A stretch of DNA of 47,061 nucleotides from Citricoccus sp. CH26A (GCF_000224415.1 NZ_AFXQ01000021.1:1-47061); one strand, 5' to 3'; shown: positions 8,365 to 17,399, counted from the stretch's first letter. Made by a program: numbers and translations. The notes: generated from the letters alone by a model not told the origin.

Positions 8365-9959
8365 GCGGCCTCCTCGCCCTCGGTACGGCGGCGCAGGTAC
8401 AGGGCCGTGTCCACGTCCCCGGCCCCCGGCCGGTCCGCTCCCCGCAGGTCGGCGACCGTCCAGGCCAAGCGCATGACCCGCGCGTGACCACGGGCGGTGA
8501 GCTCGGCCCGGTCCACGGCGGCATCCGCGGCGGCGCGCGCTCGGGGGTCCACGGCGAGCGGGCCGTCCCTCAGCAGGGTGGCGGGAGCATGCGCGTTGCG
8601 GGTCAGCCCCAGCGGGGCCAGCCTCTCGCGCTGTCGCCGCACGGCCGCCAGCACGCGCTCGCGCACGGTGGCCGAGTCCTCCCCGGCCGGACCCGAGGTC
8701 AGCGCCGAGGCATCCACGGCGGGCACGGTCACCTGGATGTCCACGCGATCCAGCAATGGACCGGACAACCGGCCGGAGTACCGCCGGCGCTGGAGCGAGG
8801 TGCACCGGCACCGGCTCCCGCGGCCGGCTCCCCACCCGCACGGGCAGGGGTTGGCCGCCAGCACCAGCTGGAAACGGGCCGGGTAGCGCACCGTCCCGCC
8901 GGAGCGGTGCAGGGTGACCGTCCCGGACTCCAGCGGCTGGCGGAGGGCGTTGAGGACACGCCGGTCGAACTCGGGGGCCTCGTCCAGGAACAGCACCCCG
9001 CCGTGGGCGAAGGAGGCCGCCCCGGGCCGGGCCACCCCGGTGCCGCCCCCGACCAGTGATGCCATCGAGGCCGAGTGGTGGGGAGACTGGAACGGTGGGC
9101 TGCGGACCAGGCCCGTCACCTCCCGGGCTCCCCCGCCCAGGGACCGCACCGCGGTGGCCTCCAGTGCCGTGCGGTCGTCCAGGGGCGGCAGGATCCCGGG
9201 GAGCCGCTCGGCCAGCATCGTCTTGCCGGCACCCGGGCTACCCTCCAGGAACAGGTGATGGGCCCCGGCCGCCGCCACCTCCAGGGCGAACCGTGCTTCG
9301 TACTGTCCCGAGACGTCGGCCAGGTCTGCGGCCGCACCGGCCCAGGCCCCGTCCGCGGCGTCCGCACCGGTGCCCGGTCGGTCCCCGACCGAAGCCGCCG
9401 GCCCCGGGGGCATCACGGTGGTGAGCGGGGGCGCCTCCGGTACGCCACCGAAGGCACGGATGACGTCATGGAGTGTCCCGTAGCCCCGCACCCGTGCCCC
9501 GGGGACCAGGCTGGCCTCGTCCACGGATTGCTGGGCGACGACGACCTCCGGGTAACCGGCATCCACGGCGGCCATCACGCTGGGCAGGATGCCCGGGGCG
9601 TGGCGGAGCCTGCCGTCCAGGCCGAGCTCGGCCAGGAACACTGGGCCGTCGACGTGGCGCACCTGGCCGTCCGCGGCATACGAGGCCATGACGATGGCCA
9701 GGTCGAAGCCCGGCCCCCGCTTGTGCAGGGCCGCGGGCACCAGGTTCACCGTGAGGTGCCGCCGGGTGAGGGGCAGCCCGGAGTTCCGGGAGGCGGCCTT
9801 GATACGGTCCCGGCTCTCCTGCAGGGACTGGTCCGGCAGGCCCAGCAGGACGAACCCCGGCAGCGTCTGGCCGATGTCCGCCTCCACCTCCACCAGGTGG
9901 CCGTGCATGCCGGTCAGGGCGACGGCTAGGGTCCGGCCCATGACCGGTGCCCTGCTCAT
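8361..9959 (-). CDS. comM: ComM/YifB family Mg-chelatase-like AAA ATPase
   Basis: The 532-residue protein is of the ComM type, a hexameric helicase known in Vibrio to promote branch migration during transformation. An N-terminal Lon-substrate-like domain (about 8-170) precedes the AAA core: Walker A GSPGAGKT at 240-247, Walker B LFLDEA with Asp326 and Glu327, and a cysteine cluster NPCPCG...CRC (Cys372, 374, 384, 386). A Mg_chelatase_C helical region ends the protein. ATG 9959 overlaps the yraN stop as ATGA. It is coupled to dprA downstream, suggesting a shared DNA-uptake role. Confidence 0.92.
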   Translation of the reverse strand: MSRAPVMGRTLAVALTGMHGHLVEVEADIGQTLPGFVLLGLPDQSLQESRDRIKAASRNSGLPLTRRHLTVNLVPAALHKRGPGFDLAIVMASYAADGQVRHVDGPVFLAELGLDGRLRHAPGILPSVMAAVDAGYPEVVVAQQSVDEASLVPGARVRGYGTLHDVIRAFGGVPEAPPLTTVMPPGPAASVGDRPGTGADAADGAWAGAAADLADVSGQYEARFALEVAAAGAHHLFLEGSPGAGKTMLAERLPGILPPLDDRTALEATAVRSLGGGAREVTGLVRSPPFQSPHHSASMASLVGGGTGVARPGAASFAHGGVLFLDEAPEFDRRVLNALRQPLESGTVTLHRSGGTVRYPARFQLVLAANPCPCGWGAGRGSRCRCTSLQRRRYSGRLSGPLLDRVDIQVTVPAVDASALTSGPAGEDSATVRERVLAAVRRQRERLAPLGLTRNAHAPATLLRDGPLAVDPRARAAADAAVDRAELTARGHARVMRLAWTVADLRGADRPGAGDVDTALYLRRRTEGEEAA

Positions 9960-10360
9960 GGCCGGACGTCCCGGAGCACCTCGACGCTCAGTCCCCCGCC
10001 GGAGGGCAGCAGCACCGAGACGGCGTCCACCCGCCAGCCCGCCAGCCTCCCCGCCTCCGGATGGGCCGCACCCCACTGGTGCGCCAGCCGGTACAGGCGT
10101 CTGAGCTTGCGGGGACTGATCGCCTCGAACGGGTGGCCGAAGCCGGTACCCCGACGGGTCTTGACCTCCACGGCCACCCACCAGCCCTGGTGGATCGCCA
10201 CGAGGTCCAGTTCACCGCCCGTGCCGCGCCAATTGCGGTCGACCAGCTGGTAGCCCTGGTCCTCGAGCCACCGTGCGGCCACGTCCTCGCCGAACCGGCC
10301 GAGCGCCGTGTGGGCCGCCGATGCCCCGGATCCGGTGCGCGACATTGCAGAGTGTTCCAT
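9956..10360 (-). CDS. yraN: YraN family (UPF0102) endonuclease-like protein
   Basis: The 134-residue protein has the restriction-endonuclease-like fold signature of the family: GELDLVA at 49-55 (Glu50, Asp52) followed by VEVKTRR (Glu65, Lys67). These would form a PD-(D/E)XK-type site, although activity has not been generally shown. The start at 10360 is chosen because GGAGGTGGAGCA directly precedes it; the in-frame ATG at 10345 has no such site. It overlaps comM by four bases, a very common pairing. Confidence 0.88.
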   Translation of the reverse strand: MEHSAMSRTGSGASAAHTALGRFGEDVAARWLEDQGYQLVDRNWRGTGGELDLVAIHQGWWVAVEVKTRRGTGFGHPFEAISPRKLRRLYRLAHQWGAAHPEAGRLAGWRVDAVSVLLPSGGGLSVEVLRDVRP

Positions 10361-10475
10361 TGCTCCACCTCCACCACCCAGCCTGACGCGGGCGGGGGCA
10401 GCGTGGGCCCCGGGAGGGATCGACTGGGGATGGAGGCCGTCAGGGGGCGGGGTGTGGAGGAGCGGGCGGGGCGGA

Positions 10476-10802
10476 TCAGCCCAGCGCCGGACCGTCCTGC
10501 GGCAACTGGAGGTCGTCGCGCTGCGGCAGTTCCTCGACGTTGACGTCCTTGAAGCTGAGGACCCGCACGCGCTTGACGAACCGGGCGGTCCGGTAGATGT
10601 CCCAGACCCACGCATCCTCCAGGAGCACCTCGAAGAAGACCTCCCCGCCCTCGGACCGCGCCGTGAGCTCCACGGCATTGGCCAGGTAGAACCGGCGCTC
10701 GGTCTCCACCACGTAGCGGAACAGGCCGACCACGTCCCGGTACTCCCGGTAGAGCTGGAGCTCCATCTCGGCTTCGTAGTTCTCGAGTTCGTCGCCGCTC
10801 AT
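10476..10802 (-). CDS. DUF2469 domain-containing protein
   Basis: The 108-residue acidic protein belongs to the DUF2469 family, recognisable by [17 protein letters not shown] and [15 protein letters not shown]. It is widespread in actinobacteria, nearly always after rnhB, but its function is not known. The start at 10802 forms an ATGA overlap with the rnhB stop; an ATG three codons upstream is possible but less likely. It ends 115 bases before yraN. Confidence 0.85.
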   Translation of the reverse strand: MSGDELENYEAEMELQLYREYRDVVGLFRYVVETERRFYLANAVELTARSEGGEVFFEVLLEDAWVWDIYRTARFVKRVRVLSFKDVNVEELPQRDDLQLPQDGPALG

Positions 10803-11605
10803 GCCGTCCATTCTCCCCCGGTCCCCTCACCGGGGACGTCCCATGACAGGACCGGCTGCTCGGCGGCCACCGGCTCCGGCACCAGCCGCCAGCTCAACCG
10901 GTGGTGCGGGCTCGGGCCGCGCTCGATGAGGGCCTGGCGGTGGCCGGCCGCGGCGTAGCCCTTGTTACCCTCCCAGCCGTAGACGGGATGTTCCCGGGCC
11001 AGCCGGGTCATCAGTCCGTCCCGCTCGACCTTGGCCAGGATGGAGGCGGCGGCCACGGTCGCACACGTCGCATCGGCCTTGACCTGCAGGTGCACCCGGC
11101 CCGGCCCGGCCGACAGGGCGCGGCACGCGTCGAGCGGCGCCCTGGGCAGGAAGTCGTCCCGGCCGTCCAGCAGCACCACGTCCGGTGGTGTCCCCAGGTC
11201 CTGGACCACGCGGTGCCAGGCCCGGCGCCCGGCCAGGGCCAGGGCCGCGGTGATCCCGTACCGGTCGATCTCGGCCGGCTCGGCGTGCCCGACGGCGGCC
11301 GCGGCCGCCCAGGCGAGCACCTGCGGGACCAGCGCCTCGCGGCGCGCGGGGCTCAGGACCTTGGAGTCGCGCACCCCGGGCACGGGGCCGGCGTCGGGAA
11401 GGCGCACGACCACCACGCCGACGCTCACCGGCCCGGCCAGGGCCCCCCGGCCGACCTCGTCCATGCCGGCGACCAGGGCCCCGGGCGCGGCGTCACCCGT
11501 CAGCCGGGTGGCCACGAGCGAGGACTCCACGTCCAGGCCTGGCATCGTCACGGTCCGGCGGCCTGCGGACGGCCGGCCGGTGCGGGTGGGTGCTGGCGTG
11601 CTCAT
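10799..11605 (-). CDS. rnhB: Ribonuclease HII
   Basis: The 268-residue enzyme removes ribonucleotides from DNA and RNA primers. The acidic active-site residues are Asp49 and Glu50 (AGMDEVGRG), Asp147 (VLLDGRD) and Asp178 ([18 protein letters not shown]). A GNKGYAA motif near residue 215 and the C-terminal HRLSW are also typical. The N-terminal 40 residues are a poorly conserved extension. ATG 11605 overlaps the upstream signal peptidase stop as ATGA, making the lepB-rnhB-DUF2469 run translationally coupled. Confidence 0.93.
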   Translation of the reverse strand: MSTPAPTRTGRPSAGRRTVTMPGLDVESSLVATRLTGDAAPGALVAGMDEVGRGALAGPVSVGVVVVRLPDAGPVPGVRDSKVLSPARREALVPQVLAWAAAAAVGHAEPAEIDRYGITAALALAGRRAWHRVVQDLGTPPDVVLLDGRDDFLPRAPLDACRALSAGPGRVHLQVKADATCATVAAASILAKVERDGLMTRLAREHPVYGWEGNKGYAAAGHRQALIERGPSPHHRLSWRLVPEPVAAEQPVLSWDVPGEGTGGEWTA

Positions 11606-12342
11606 TCCGTCCCGCCGCCGGCACCGGCCAGCGCCGGGTCCGGATCGGGGACGGACTCGAAGGCGTCCCGGTCGCCGCCGGCGTCTCCCCAGCGGCTGAG
11701 CGGCCAGGCGATCACCTCGGCGCGTCCGGTGACGTCGTCCAGGCTGATGAAGCCGTTGCCGGGTCCCTGCTGGTGTACGCGGGAGTCGGCGGAGGCATCG
11801 CGGTGGTCGCCCATGACCCAGACGTGCCCCTCCGGGACGGTGACGTCGAAGGGGATGTCCGAGGGCGCCGACCCCGGGTGCAGGTACGGCTCCTCGACGG
11901 GCTCGCCGTTCACCGTCAGCAGGCCGGTGTCCGAGCAGCATTCCACACGGTCCCCCGGCATGCCGATGATGCGCTTGACCAGGTGCTGCTCCGAGGAGTC
12001 CGGCATCAGGCCGATGAACTCCAGGCCCTCGCGCACCGGGTTGGCGGGCTCCGGGGCCGGCTCACCGAGCCAGCCCTGGGTGTCCTGGAAGACGATGACG
12101 TCTCCACGGTCGACCTCGAAGGGACCGGGCACCAGCAGGTTGACGAAGATCCGGTCGTTGACCTGGAGGGTCTGTTCCATCGAACCGGAGGGGATGTAGT
12201 AGGCGCGGAACAGGAAGGTCTTGACCAGGAACGAGGCCAGGATGGTGATCAGGACGATCAGGACGATCTCGCGTACGGCCAGCCAGATCCGACGACCGGA
12301 GGACGGCTGGGTGGCCGTTCCGTCGCTGCTGTCCTGGGCCAT
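11602..12342 (-). CDS. lepB: Signal peptidase I (first downstream copy)
   Basis: The 246-residue membrane protease cleaves signal peptides from exported proteins outside the cytoplasmic membrane. One transmembrane segment lies at about 22-42. The catalytic Ser54 is in [10 protein letters not shown] and Lys123 in [21 protein letters not shown] is the C-terminal family box. ATG 12342 is preferred over the more upstream open frame because GAGGAC lies seven bases before it and the hydrophobic segment follows at normal distance. It stands 34 bases after a second lepB. Confidence 0.92.
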   Translation of the reverse strand: MAQDSSDGTATQPSSGRRIWLAVREIVLIVLITILASFLVKTFLFRAYYIPSGSMEQTLQVNDRIFVNLLVPGPFEVDRGDVIVFQDTQGWLGEPAPEPANPVREGLEFIGLMPDSSEQHLVKRIIGMPGDRVECCSDTGLLTVNGEPVEEPYLHPGSAPSDIPFDVTVPEGHVWVMGDHRDASADSRVHQQGPGNGFISLDDVTGRAEVIAWPLSRWGDAGGDRDAFESVPDPDPALAGAGGGTE

Positions 12343-12376
12343 CTCGCTGTCCTCTCCGCTGGTCCGGCTGTCCACT

Positions 12377-13090
12377 CTACCGCCCGTCCCCCGCCGGGAC
12401 GCCGTCCCGGCGGCCGGGGGGCCAGACGACGGCATCGACCTTGCCGATGACCATCGACTCCGGGATCATCCCGCCGCCGGGGGCGCCGAGCAGGGACCGC
12501 GAGTCTTCGGAGGCGTGCCGGTTGTCCCCCAGCAGGAACAACCGGCCCTCCGGGACCTCGGCGGTGAACTCGATCCGCGAGGCCGGGGGCGGGCCGGCCA
12601 GGTAGTGCTCGGGGACCGGGCGACCGTTGACCTCGAGCAGCCCGGCCGCCGTACAGCAGCTCACCGTGTCCCCCCCGACGCCGGCCACCCGCTTGACGTA
12701 GGCGGTGGTGTCCGGGGCCAGCCCCAGCCACTGCAGGGCGTCGCCGCCCCATCGCACCGGGGCCGGACGGGAGTCGTAGGGGGCGAAGCTGCCCTCGCCG
12801 TCCACCACCACCACGTCGCCACGCTCCACCGGGGCCGAGGCATAGGCCTCCCGGTCCACGCTGATGCGGTCCCCCTGCCGCAGCAGGGGCTCCATGGAAC
12901 CGGAGGGGATCAGGTACAGTTCCGCGACGGTGCTGCGCAGCAGGGCCGAGGCCAGCACCGCCGCGACGACCACCGCGGCCACGGGCAGGGCCCAGCGCGG
13001 GGCCCGACGACGGCCGGCGCGGGCCGGGGTACGCGAAGGGCGCCGGCCCCCCGACGGGGACCGGCGCCCGATGCGCGGCGACGCAGGCAC
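12377..13090 (-). CDS. lepB: Signal peptidase I (second copy, next to rplS)
   Basis: The 237-residue paralogue starts at GTG 13090, 11 bases after the rplS stop. It has a strongly basic N-terminus (1-32), one transmembrane segment (about 34-52), catalytic Ser65 (IPSGSMEPLL) and Lys133 (YVKRVAGVGGD), and the GDNRHASEDSR box. No clear ribosome site precedes the GTG, so coupling to rplS is likely. The two copies differ widely outside the catalytic motifs, so they probably have distinct substrates. Tandem lepB genes downstream of rplS are also known in Streptomyces. Confidence 0.9.
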   Translation of the reverse strand: MPASPRIGRRSPSGGRRPSRTPARAGRRRAPRWALPVAAVVVAAVLASALLRSTVAELYLIPSGSMEPLLRQGDRISVDREAYASAPVERGDVVVVDGEGSFAPYDSRPAPVRWGGDALQWLGLAPDTTAYVKRVAGVGGDTVSCCTAAGLLEVNGRPVPEHYLAGPPPASRIEFTAEVPEGRLFLLGDNRHASEDSRSLLGAPGGGMIPESMVIGKVDAVVWPPGRRDGVPAGDGR

Positions 13091-13101
13091 GTGGGGGCCG
13101 A

Positions 13102-13476
13102 TCAGGCCTTCTTGTTGCCCTTGGAGGTCGCGAAGTCGCGCTTCTCCTTGATCTTGGCGGCCTTGCCGTGGCGGTCGCGCATGTAGTACAGCTTGGCGCG
13201 GCGCACGTCACCGCGGGTGACGAGTTCGATCTTGTCGATGACCGGGGAGTTCACCGGGAAGGTGCGCTCCACGCCGACGCCGAAGGAGACCTTGCGGACG
13301 CGGAAGGTCTCGCGGACGCCGTGGCCCTGGCGGCCCATCACGAAGCCCTGGAACACCTGGACGCGGGCGGTCTTGCCCTCGACGATGTTCACGTGCACCT
13401 TGACGGTGTCGCCGGGACGGAAGTCGGGGACGTCGTTGCGCAGCGAGGCTGCATCGAGGGAGTCGAGGATATGCAT
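13102..13476 (-). CDS. rplS: Large ribosomal subunit protein bL19
   Basis: The 124-residue protein sits at the 30S-50S interface. Its family sequence is clear ([37 protein letters not shown]). ATG 13476 follows an AGGAG site and matches the family N-terminus; an upstream in-frame start would add eight atypical residues. It heads the long minus-strand unit running to xerC, and a promoter with a leader of about 180 nt lies upstream. Confidence 0.96.
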   Translation of the reverse strand: MHILDSLDAASLRNDVPDFRPGDTVKVHVNIVEGKTARVQVFQGFVMGRQGHGVRETFRVRKVSFGVGVERTFPVNSPVIDKIELVTRGDVRRAKLYYMRDRHGKAAKIKEKRDFATSKGNKKA

Positions 13477-13666
13477 GCTGATACTCCTGGTGGACGCCAC
13501 AGGTCATCCACGTGATCGGTGGCACGCCGGCCGTGACCCCGGTGCGGGGTGACGGGATGGGCGTGCCCAGGCTGTCGACCGGTCCACCCCTGCTGGGCGC
13601 CGGCTGGCCATACTGTCGGCATCCGCCCCCTGTGGCAGGTCGGATGTCCAGTTGACACAGCGGCCT

Positions 13667-13696
13667 ATTATGCCAGATCCGCGTGCCGGCATCCAA
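13667..13696 (-). promoter_or_regulatory. Promoter of the rplS operon
   Basis: On the minus strand, TTGGAT (13691-13696) and CATAAT (13667-13672) are separated by 18 bp, giving 4 of 6 and 5 of 6 matches to the sigma-70 type consensus. The predicted transcript starts near 13660, leaving a leader of about 180 nt before rplS. That leader contains a 6-bp GC hairpin (13536-13550, arms ACCCCG/CGGGGT) and possibly others, so ribosomal protein autoregulation is conceivable. Confidence 0.6.
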
Positions 13697-13719
13697 CCGG
13701 CATCAGCCGGCGGCCCGCG

Positions 13720-14439
13720 TCAACCGGCGTCGACCTCCGAGGCGGGCAACAGGTCGGGGCGGCGGTCCCGGGTGCGTTCGAGTTGCTGGGCGTGACGCCA
13801 CGCGGCCACCCGGCCGTGGTCTCCCGAGAGCAGCACCTCGGGCACCTCGTGTCCGCGCCAGGAGGCGGGCTTGGTGTAGACCGGGTACTCCAGCAGGCCG
13901 TCGCTGTGCGATTCCTCCACGAGGGACTCGGGGTTGCCGACCACTCCGGGCACCAGACGGCCGATGGCCTCGATCATGGCCAGCGCGGCGACCTCGCCGC
14001 CGTTGAGGACGTAGTCGCCCAGGGACACCAGGCGCACGTCGAACAGCTCACGCGCCCAGTGGAAGACCCGCTCGTCGATCCCCTCGTATCGCCCGCAGGC
14101 CACCACCAGGTGGCTCGCGCCGGACAGCTCCTGGGCCAGGGACTGACGGAACGGCTGGCCCGAGGGGGTCGGGACCAGCAGGACGGGACGGTCCAGGGAG
14201 GACGCGCGGCCGGCCTCGGCGATGGACTCGAGCGCCAGCGCCCATGGTTCGGGCTTCATCACCATGCCGGCGCCCCCGCCGTACGGGGTGTCGTCCACGG
14301 TGCGGTGGCGGTCGACGGTGTGCTCGCGCAGGTCGTGGACGTGGATGTCCAGCAGCCCGTCGCGGCGGGCCTTGCCGATCAGCGAGACGTCCAGGGCCGA
14401 GAGGTACTCCGGGAAGATGGTGACGACGTCGATCCTCAC
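13720..14439 (-). CDS. trmD: tRNA (guanine-37-N1)-methyltransferase
   Basis: The 239-residue SPOUT enzyme methylates G37 next to the anticodon and so prevents frameshifting. The trefoil-knot motifs are visible: [15 protein letters not shown] (about 51-65), [25 protein letters not shown] and [26 protein letters not shown]. The GTG start at 14439 overlaps the rimM stop as GTGA. The rpsP-KH-rimM-trmD order is standard in Gram-positive bacteria and links 30S assembly with tRNA modification. rplS, which often follows trmD directly, here has its own promoter 243 bases on. Confidence 0.95.
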   Translation of the reverse strand: MRIDVVTIFPEYLSALDVSLIGKARRDGLLDIHVHDLREHTVDRHRTVDDTPYGGGAGMVMKPEPWALALESIAEAGRASSLDRPVLLVPTPSGQPFRQSLAQELSGASHLVVACGRYEGIDERVFHWARELFDVRLVSLGDYVLNGGEVAALAMIEAIGRLVPGVVGNPESLVEESHSDGLLEYPVYTKPASWRGHEVPEVLLSGDHGRVAAWRHAQQLERTRDRRPDLLPASEVDAG

Positions 14440-14993
14440 GGCTGTCCGGGCTCCTGCTCGTTGAGGGTCAGCAGCCCGGGCGGCGGGTCCAGGGTGACGG
14501 TGCCGGCATCGAGGTCGACCTCCGGCACGATCTCCTCCACGAAGGGCACCAGGGCCTCGGCCCCGGAGTCCAGCGTCACCTGCAACAGGTCCTGCACCTC
14601 GCCGGTGACCAGGCCGCTCACGGCGCCGACGCGGGCACCGTCCACGACGACGGAGAGGCCGATCAGGTCCTCCTCGTACCAGCCCTCGTCCTCCCCCGGC
14701 TCGTCCGGGGCGGCGAACAGCTCGGTGCCGCGCAGCTGCTCGGCACCGTTGCGGTCGGTGACCTCGTCGAAGGCCAGCAGCAGGATGTCCTTGTTCCAGC
14801 GCGCCCGGACGACGGTCAGGTTCCCGTCCCGGCCGCCGGAGCCCCTCCGGCCCTCCAGCACGGCCCCGGGCACGAAGCGCGATTCCGGGTCGTCCGTGTA
14901 GAGCTGCACGGTGACGTCACCGCGGATGCCGTGCGGCTTCCCGATCCGTGCCACGCGGACGCTGTCCTGTGGGCTGGTGGTGCTCTCGGGCAT
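14436..14993 (-). CDS. rimM: Ribosome maturation factor RimM
   Basis: The 185-residue protein assists maturation of the 30S head. The N-terminal RimM barrel begins with [16 protein letters not shown] (about 12-27), and the PRC-barrel domain contains [10 protein letters not shown] and [19 protein letters not shown]. An acidic insertion ([10 protein letters not shown]) separates them. ATG 14993 has GAGAGGAA upstream; the open frame beyond it encodes an unconserved Ala/Pro/Arg stretch. It is 143 bases downstream of the KH gene and overlaps trmD. Confidence 0.94.
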   Translation of the reverse strand: MPESTTSPQDSVRVARIGKPHGIRGDVTVQLYTDDPESRFVPGAVLEGRRGSGGRDGNLTVVRARWNKDILLLAFDEVTDRNGAEQLRGTELFAAPDEPGEDEGWYEEDLIGLSVVVDGARVGAVSGLVTGEVQDLLQVTLDSGAEALVPFVEEIVPEVDLDAGTVTLDPPPGLLTLNEQEPGQP

Positions 14994-15136
14994 GGCGCGG
15001 GTTCCTCTCACTGGTGGTGCGGGGGCGGCCGGACGATCCGGCCCGGGGACGGCAATGGCCCGCGCCCGGACGGATCCGGACACGGGCCATCATGTCATGC
15101 AACCGGCCAGGGGGCCGGGGCGGGACCGACCGGTGG

Positions 15137-15382
15137 CTACCGGCGGCGGTCCGTGTCCACCACGTCCACGCGGACCGGGTGGCCGGCCAGGCCGTCCAGG
15201 ACGGTGCGCAGTGCGGTGGCGGTACGGCCCTGGCGGCCGATGACGCGGCCGAGGTCTGCGGGGTCCACACGGACCTCGAGGACCTCGCCGCGCCGGTTGG
15301 TGCGCAGGTCGACCTGGACGTCATCGGGCGAATCCACGATTCCCCGGACCAGGTGTTCCAGCGCCTCCTGCAGCATGGTCAC
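15137..15382 (-). CDS. khpA: KH-domain RNA-binding protein (KhpA type)
   Basis: The 81-residue protein is a single KH domain with the RNA-contacting GXXG loop in VIGRQGRTA (Gly49-Gly52). In Streptococcus and other Gram-positives KhpA binds RNA with KhpB and influences cell division and mRNA levels; in actinobacteria its role is less known. The GTG start at 15382 overlaps the rpsP stop as GTGA, so expression is tied to ribosomal protein bS16. Confidence 0.92.
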   Translation of the reverse strand: MTMLQEALEHLVRGIVDSPDDVQVDLRTNRRGEVLEVRVDPADLGRVIGRQGRTATALRTVLDGLAGHPVRVDVVDTDRRR

Positions 15383-15825
15383 TCAGACTTCTCTTCGGCC
15401 GGAGCCTCGGTGGTCTCCTCGGCCGGAGCCTCGGTGGTCTCCTCGGCCGGGGCCTCGGCGGCGTCCTTCTTGGGCGTGATGGCCTCGGGGATGATGACCG
15501 AGCCCTTCTGCGGGGCCACGAAGGGCTCCTTGGCCTTGGGGGACTTCAGGGTGCCCTCGGCGCCCGGCAGGCCCTTGAACTTCTGCCAGTCACCGGTGAT
15601 CTTCAGCAGCGCCATGACCTGCTCGGTGGGCTGGGCGCCCACGGAGAGCCAGTACTGGGCGCGCTCGGAGTTGACCTCGATGAACGAGGGCTCCTCGGTG
15701 GGGTGGTACTTGCCGATCTCCTCGATCGCCCGGCCGTCCCGGCGGGTGCGGGAATCGGCGACGACGATACGGTAGAACGGTGCGCGCATCTTGCCGAAGC
15801 GCTTCAAACGGATCTTAACGGCCAC
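15379..15825 (-). CDS. rpsP: Small ribosomal subunit protein bS16 with acidic repeat tail
   Basis: The 148-residue protein starts at GTG 15825 after an AGGAG site; the family normally begins [20 protein letters not shown], as here. The first 90 or so residues are the bS16 core. The remaining 55 form an extension ending in three 8-residue repeats of the type EAPAEETT. This tail is acidic, unlike the basic core, and probably protrudes from the subunit. Actinobacterial bS16 proteins often carry Ala/Glu-rich tails, so function is unlikely to be impaired. Confidence 0.95.
   Translation of the reverse strand: MAVKIRLKRFGKMRAPFYRIVVADSRTRRDGRAIEEIGKYHPTEEPSFIEVNSERAQYWLSVGAQPTEQVMALLKITGDWQKFKGLPGAEGTLKSPKAKEPFVAPQKGSVIIPEAITPKKDAAEAPAEETTEAPAEETTEAPAEEKSE
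15385..15456 (-). repeat. 24-bp direct repeats in the rpsP tail
   Basis: Three tandem 24-bp units (15433-15456, 15409-15432, 15385-15408) encode [16 protein letters not shown] and EAPAEEKS. The first two are nearly identical in DNA. In-frame gain or loss of units would change tail length without breaking the gene. Confidence 0.85.
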
Positions 15826-15962
15826 GGGTGTGGTAGCTCCTGGTTCTTGGTCTGGGCGCAGCGCGGGAGCCGGCCGTGGGGTTGGCACGGGTCCCTGCCC
15901 TGCTGACAGAACGACCGCCCGGTGGATAGAGGGTCGCCCGGACGGCGGTTCAGTACCCGTAC

Positions 15963-15992
15963 ATTCTGCCAGATTCGCGGCGGATTCTCCTA
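15963..15992 (-). promoter_or_regulatory. Candidate promoter of the rpsP operon
   Basis: The minus-strand -10 candidate CAGAAT (15963-15968) is preceded by CGCGAATCTGG, nearly the same context as the rplS promoter (CGCGGATCTGG before CATAAT). The -35 region (TAGGAG at 15987-15992) is weak and overlaps the stop codon of the VOC gene. The shared context is the main support. Confidence 0.4.
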
Positions 15993-16940
15993 TTCGGAGG
16001 AGGGAGCGTCCGCGGAGCCGGCCTCGGACAGCACCAGCAGGGTGTTCCACGGGTCGCGGACCTCCAGGCCCCGGTCGGTGCGCTGGACGGCGCGCCCGGC
16101 GGTCCTCAGCCGGTCCTCGGCGGCCTCCAGGCCGTCACCCCGCGGCAGGGTCAGCTCCACGCTGCCCAGGCCCAGGGTGTTGCGGCGCGGCCCGACGCCG
16201 GTGGAATTCCAGGTGTTCATGGCCATGTGGTGGTGGTACCCACCGGCGGAGACGAACAGCGCCATCGAACCCAGCGTCGTCGTCCTCTCGAAGCCCAGCT
16301 CGTTGACGTAGAAGTCCTCGGCCTGGTGCACGTCGCCGACCTGCAGGTGGACGTGACCGACCGAGGCCGGCGTGGTCCGCAGGCCCGCCACGGCGTCCTC
16401 CGTGAGGTGGGTGTCGAGGAAGCCGTCCCACGGCAGGTAGACGGTCGCCATCTCCACCTGGCCGTCGGCGCGCCAGCTCCAGGTCTCGCGCGGGCGGTCG
16501 ATGTAGAGCTCGATGCCGTTGTTGTCCGGGTCCTGGAAGTAGAACGCCTCGGACACGTAGTGGTCCGAGCTGCCCACGAACCTCGTCGGGTCGTGGCGCA
16601 GGGCGGAGTACACGGTCGCGGCCAGGTCGGCGGCCTGCTCGAAGAGGATGGCCACGTGGTACAGCCCGGCCTCGCCCTCGGCCGGGAGCTTCAGGCCGCG
16701 CGCCTCCTCGATGCCGACCAGGGGGACGCCGGCCCGGCCCAGGACCACGTTGGGGCCGTCCTCTGCCACCGGCACCAGGCCCAGGGCCTGCTCATAGTAG
16801 GCGCGCAGCCGCGGGACGTCATCCGTCCTCAGGGTGACCATGCCCATCGCCAGGCCGGCCGGCAGCAACTCGTCCACGGGCCGGCCGCTGATGGGCCGGT
16901 GGTTCTGTGAGGCGGTCGCGGGGTCAACGGTGAGGGACAT
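15990..16940 (-). CDS. Two-module VOC family protein, catechol 2,3-dioxygenase-like
   Basis: The 316-residue protein contains two vicinal-oxygen-chelate modules (about 30-150 and 190-305). Candidate metal ligands are His95 (LYHVAILF) and Glu144 ([11 protein letters not shown]) in the first module, and His198 (GHVHLQV) with the HHH run at 236-238 ([12 protein letters not shown]) in the second. This matches the Bacillus CatE/YfiE type, where such enzymes act on catechols or quinone-related compounds. The exact substrate here is unknown. ATG 16940 follows AGGAG at good spacing. A palindromic operator candidate lies 78 bases upstream, pointing to inducible, probably MarR-type control. No regulator gene is adjacent. 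Confidence 0.85.
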   Translation of the reverse strand: MSLTVDPATASQNHRPISGRPVDELLPAGLAMGMVTLRTDDVPRLRAYYEQALGLVPVAEDGPNVVLGRAGVPLVGIEEARGLKLPAEGEAGLYHVAILFEQAADLAATVYSALRHDPTRFVGSSDHYVSEAFYFQDPDNNGIELYIDRPRETWSWRADGQVEMATVYLPWDGFLDTHLTEDAVAGLRTTPASVGHVHLQVGDVHQAEDFYVNELGFERTTTLGSMALFVSAGGYHHHMAMNTWNSTGVGPRRNTLGLGSVELTLPRGDGLEAAEDRLRTAGRAVQRTDRGLEVRDPWNTLLVLSEAGSADAPSSE

Positions 16941-17017
16941 GCTGGGCTCCTGGATCTGCTCGGCTACGGGGGTCCGGCGCCGCCCTCTCGGAACCGCGCC
17001 GTCTCCCCTCACAACAC

Positions 17018-17033
17018 AGTTGATGCTTCAACT
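17018..17033. promoter_or_regulatory. Inverted repeat, MarR-type operator candidate
   Basis: AGTTGA (17018-17023) and TCAACT (17028-17033) are perfect 6-bp inverted arms around a TGCT centre. On the minus strand a -10-like AATAGT overlaps its upstream edge, which would place the operator over the transcription start of the VOC gene. Both the spacing and the arm sequence resemble operators of MarR-family repressors of aromatic-compound genes. Confidence 0.5.
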
Positions 17034-17214
17034 ATTCCGCCGTGACCCGGGTGTGACCACCATCTCCCCGTGATCCCACCGTTGCCGCATTGTTGCTGGC
17101 CAACTGCACGTTCTCGGGCTTCAATGGTGGCGAGACCGGTCCGCCGGATCCCGCCATCTGCGATGCACGCCTCATCACCGAGGCACTGACACCCCTATCC
17201 CCAGGAGAACCATC

Positions 17215-17370
17215 GTGAGCGGCCTACCGCCTATCCCCATCCACGCCACCGTCATCGACCTGCGGTCCATCGCCGCGGCCCATCAGGTGCCCATCGTGTA
17301 CGTGCTCGACGAGTACATGCGGCAGCACCCCCACCAGGAACCGGCAGCCCACGCCCAGGGCGTGCGCTGA
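17215..17370 (+). CDS. Small hypothetical protein (51 aa)
   Basis: A GTG codon at 17215 is preceded, seven bases away, by AGGAGAA, a strong ribosome site. It opens a 51-codon frame ending at TGA 17368-17370. The protein begins MSGLPPIPIHATVIDLRS and contains a plausible amphipathic stretch with VPIVYVLDEYM. It has no cysteines and a His-rich, polar C-terminus, and is not a family I recognise. It is divergent from the VOC gene and convergent with ffh, with a hairpin candidate after it. The ribosome site and isolated position favour a real gene; conservation would need to be shown. Confidence 0.5.
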   Translation: MSGLPPIPIHATVIDLRSIAAAHQVPIVYVLDEYMRQHPHQEPAAHAQGVR

Positions 17371-17399
17371 CCGTCTGTCCGCACCGGTACCGGTCCATC

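Noticed and set aside
15385-15456. 24-bp repeats as a CRISPR-like array
   Set aside because: The units are directly adjacent, in frame within rpsP, and have no spacers.
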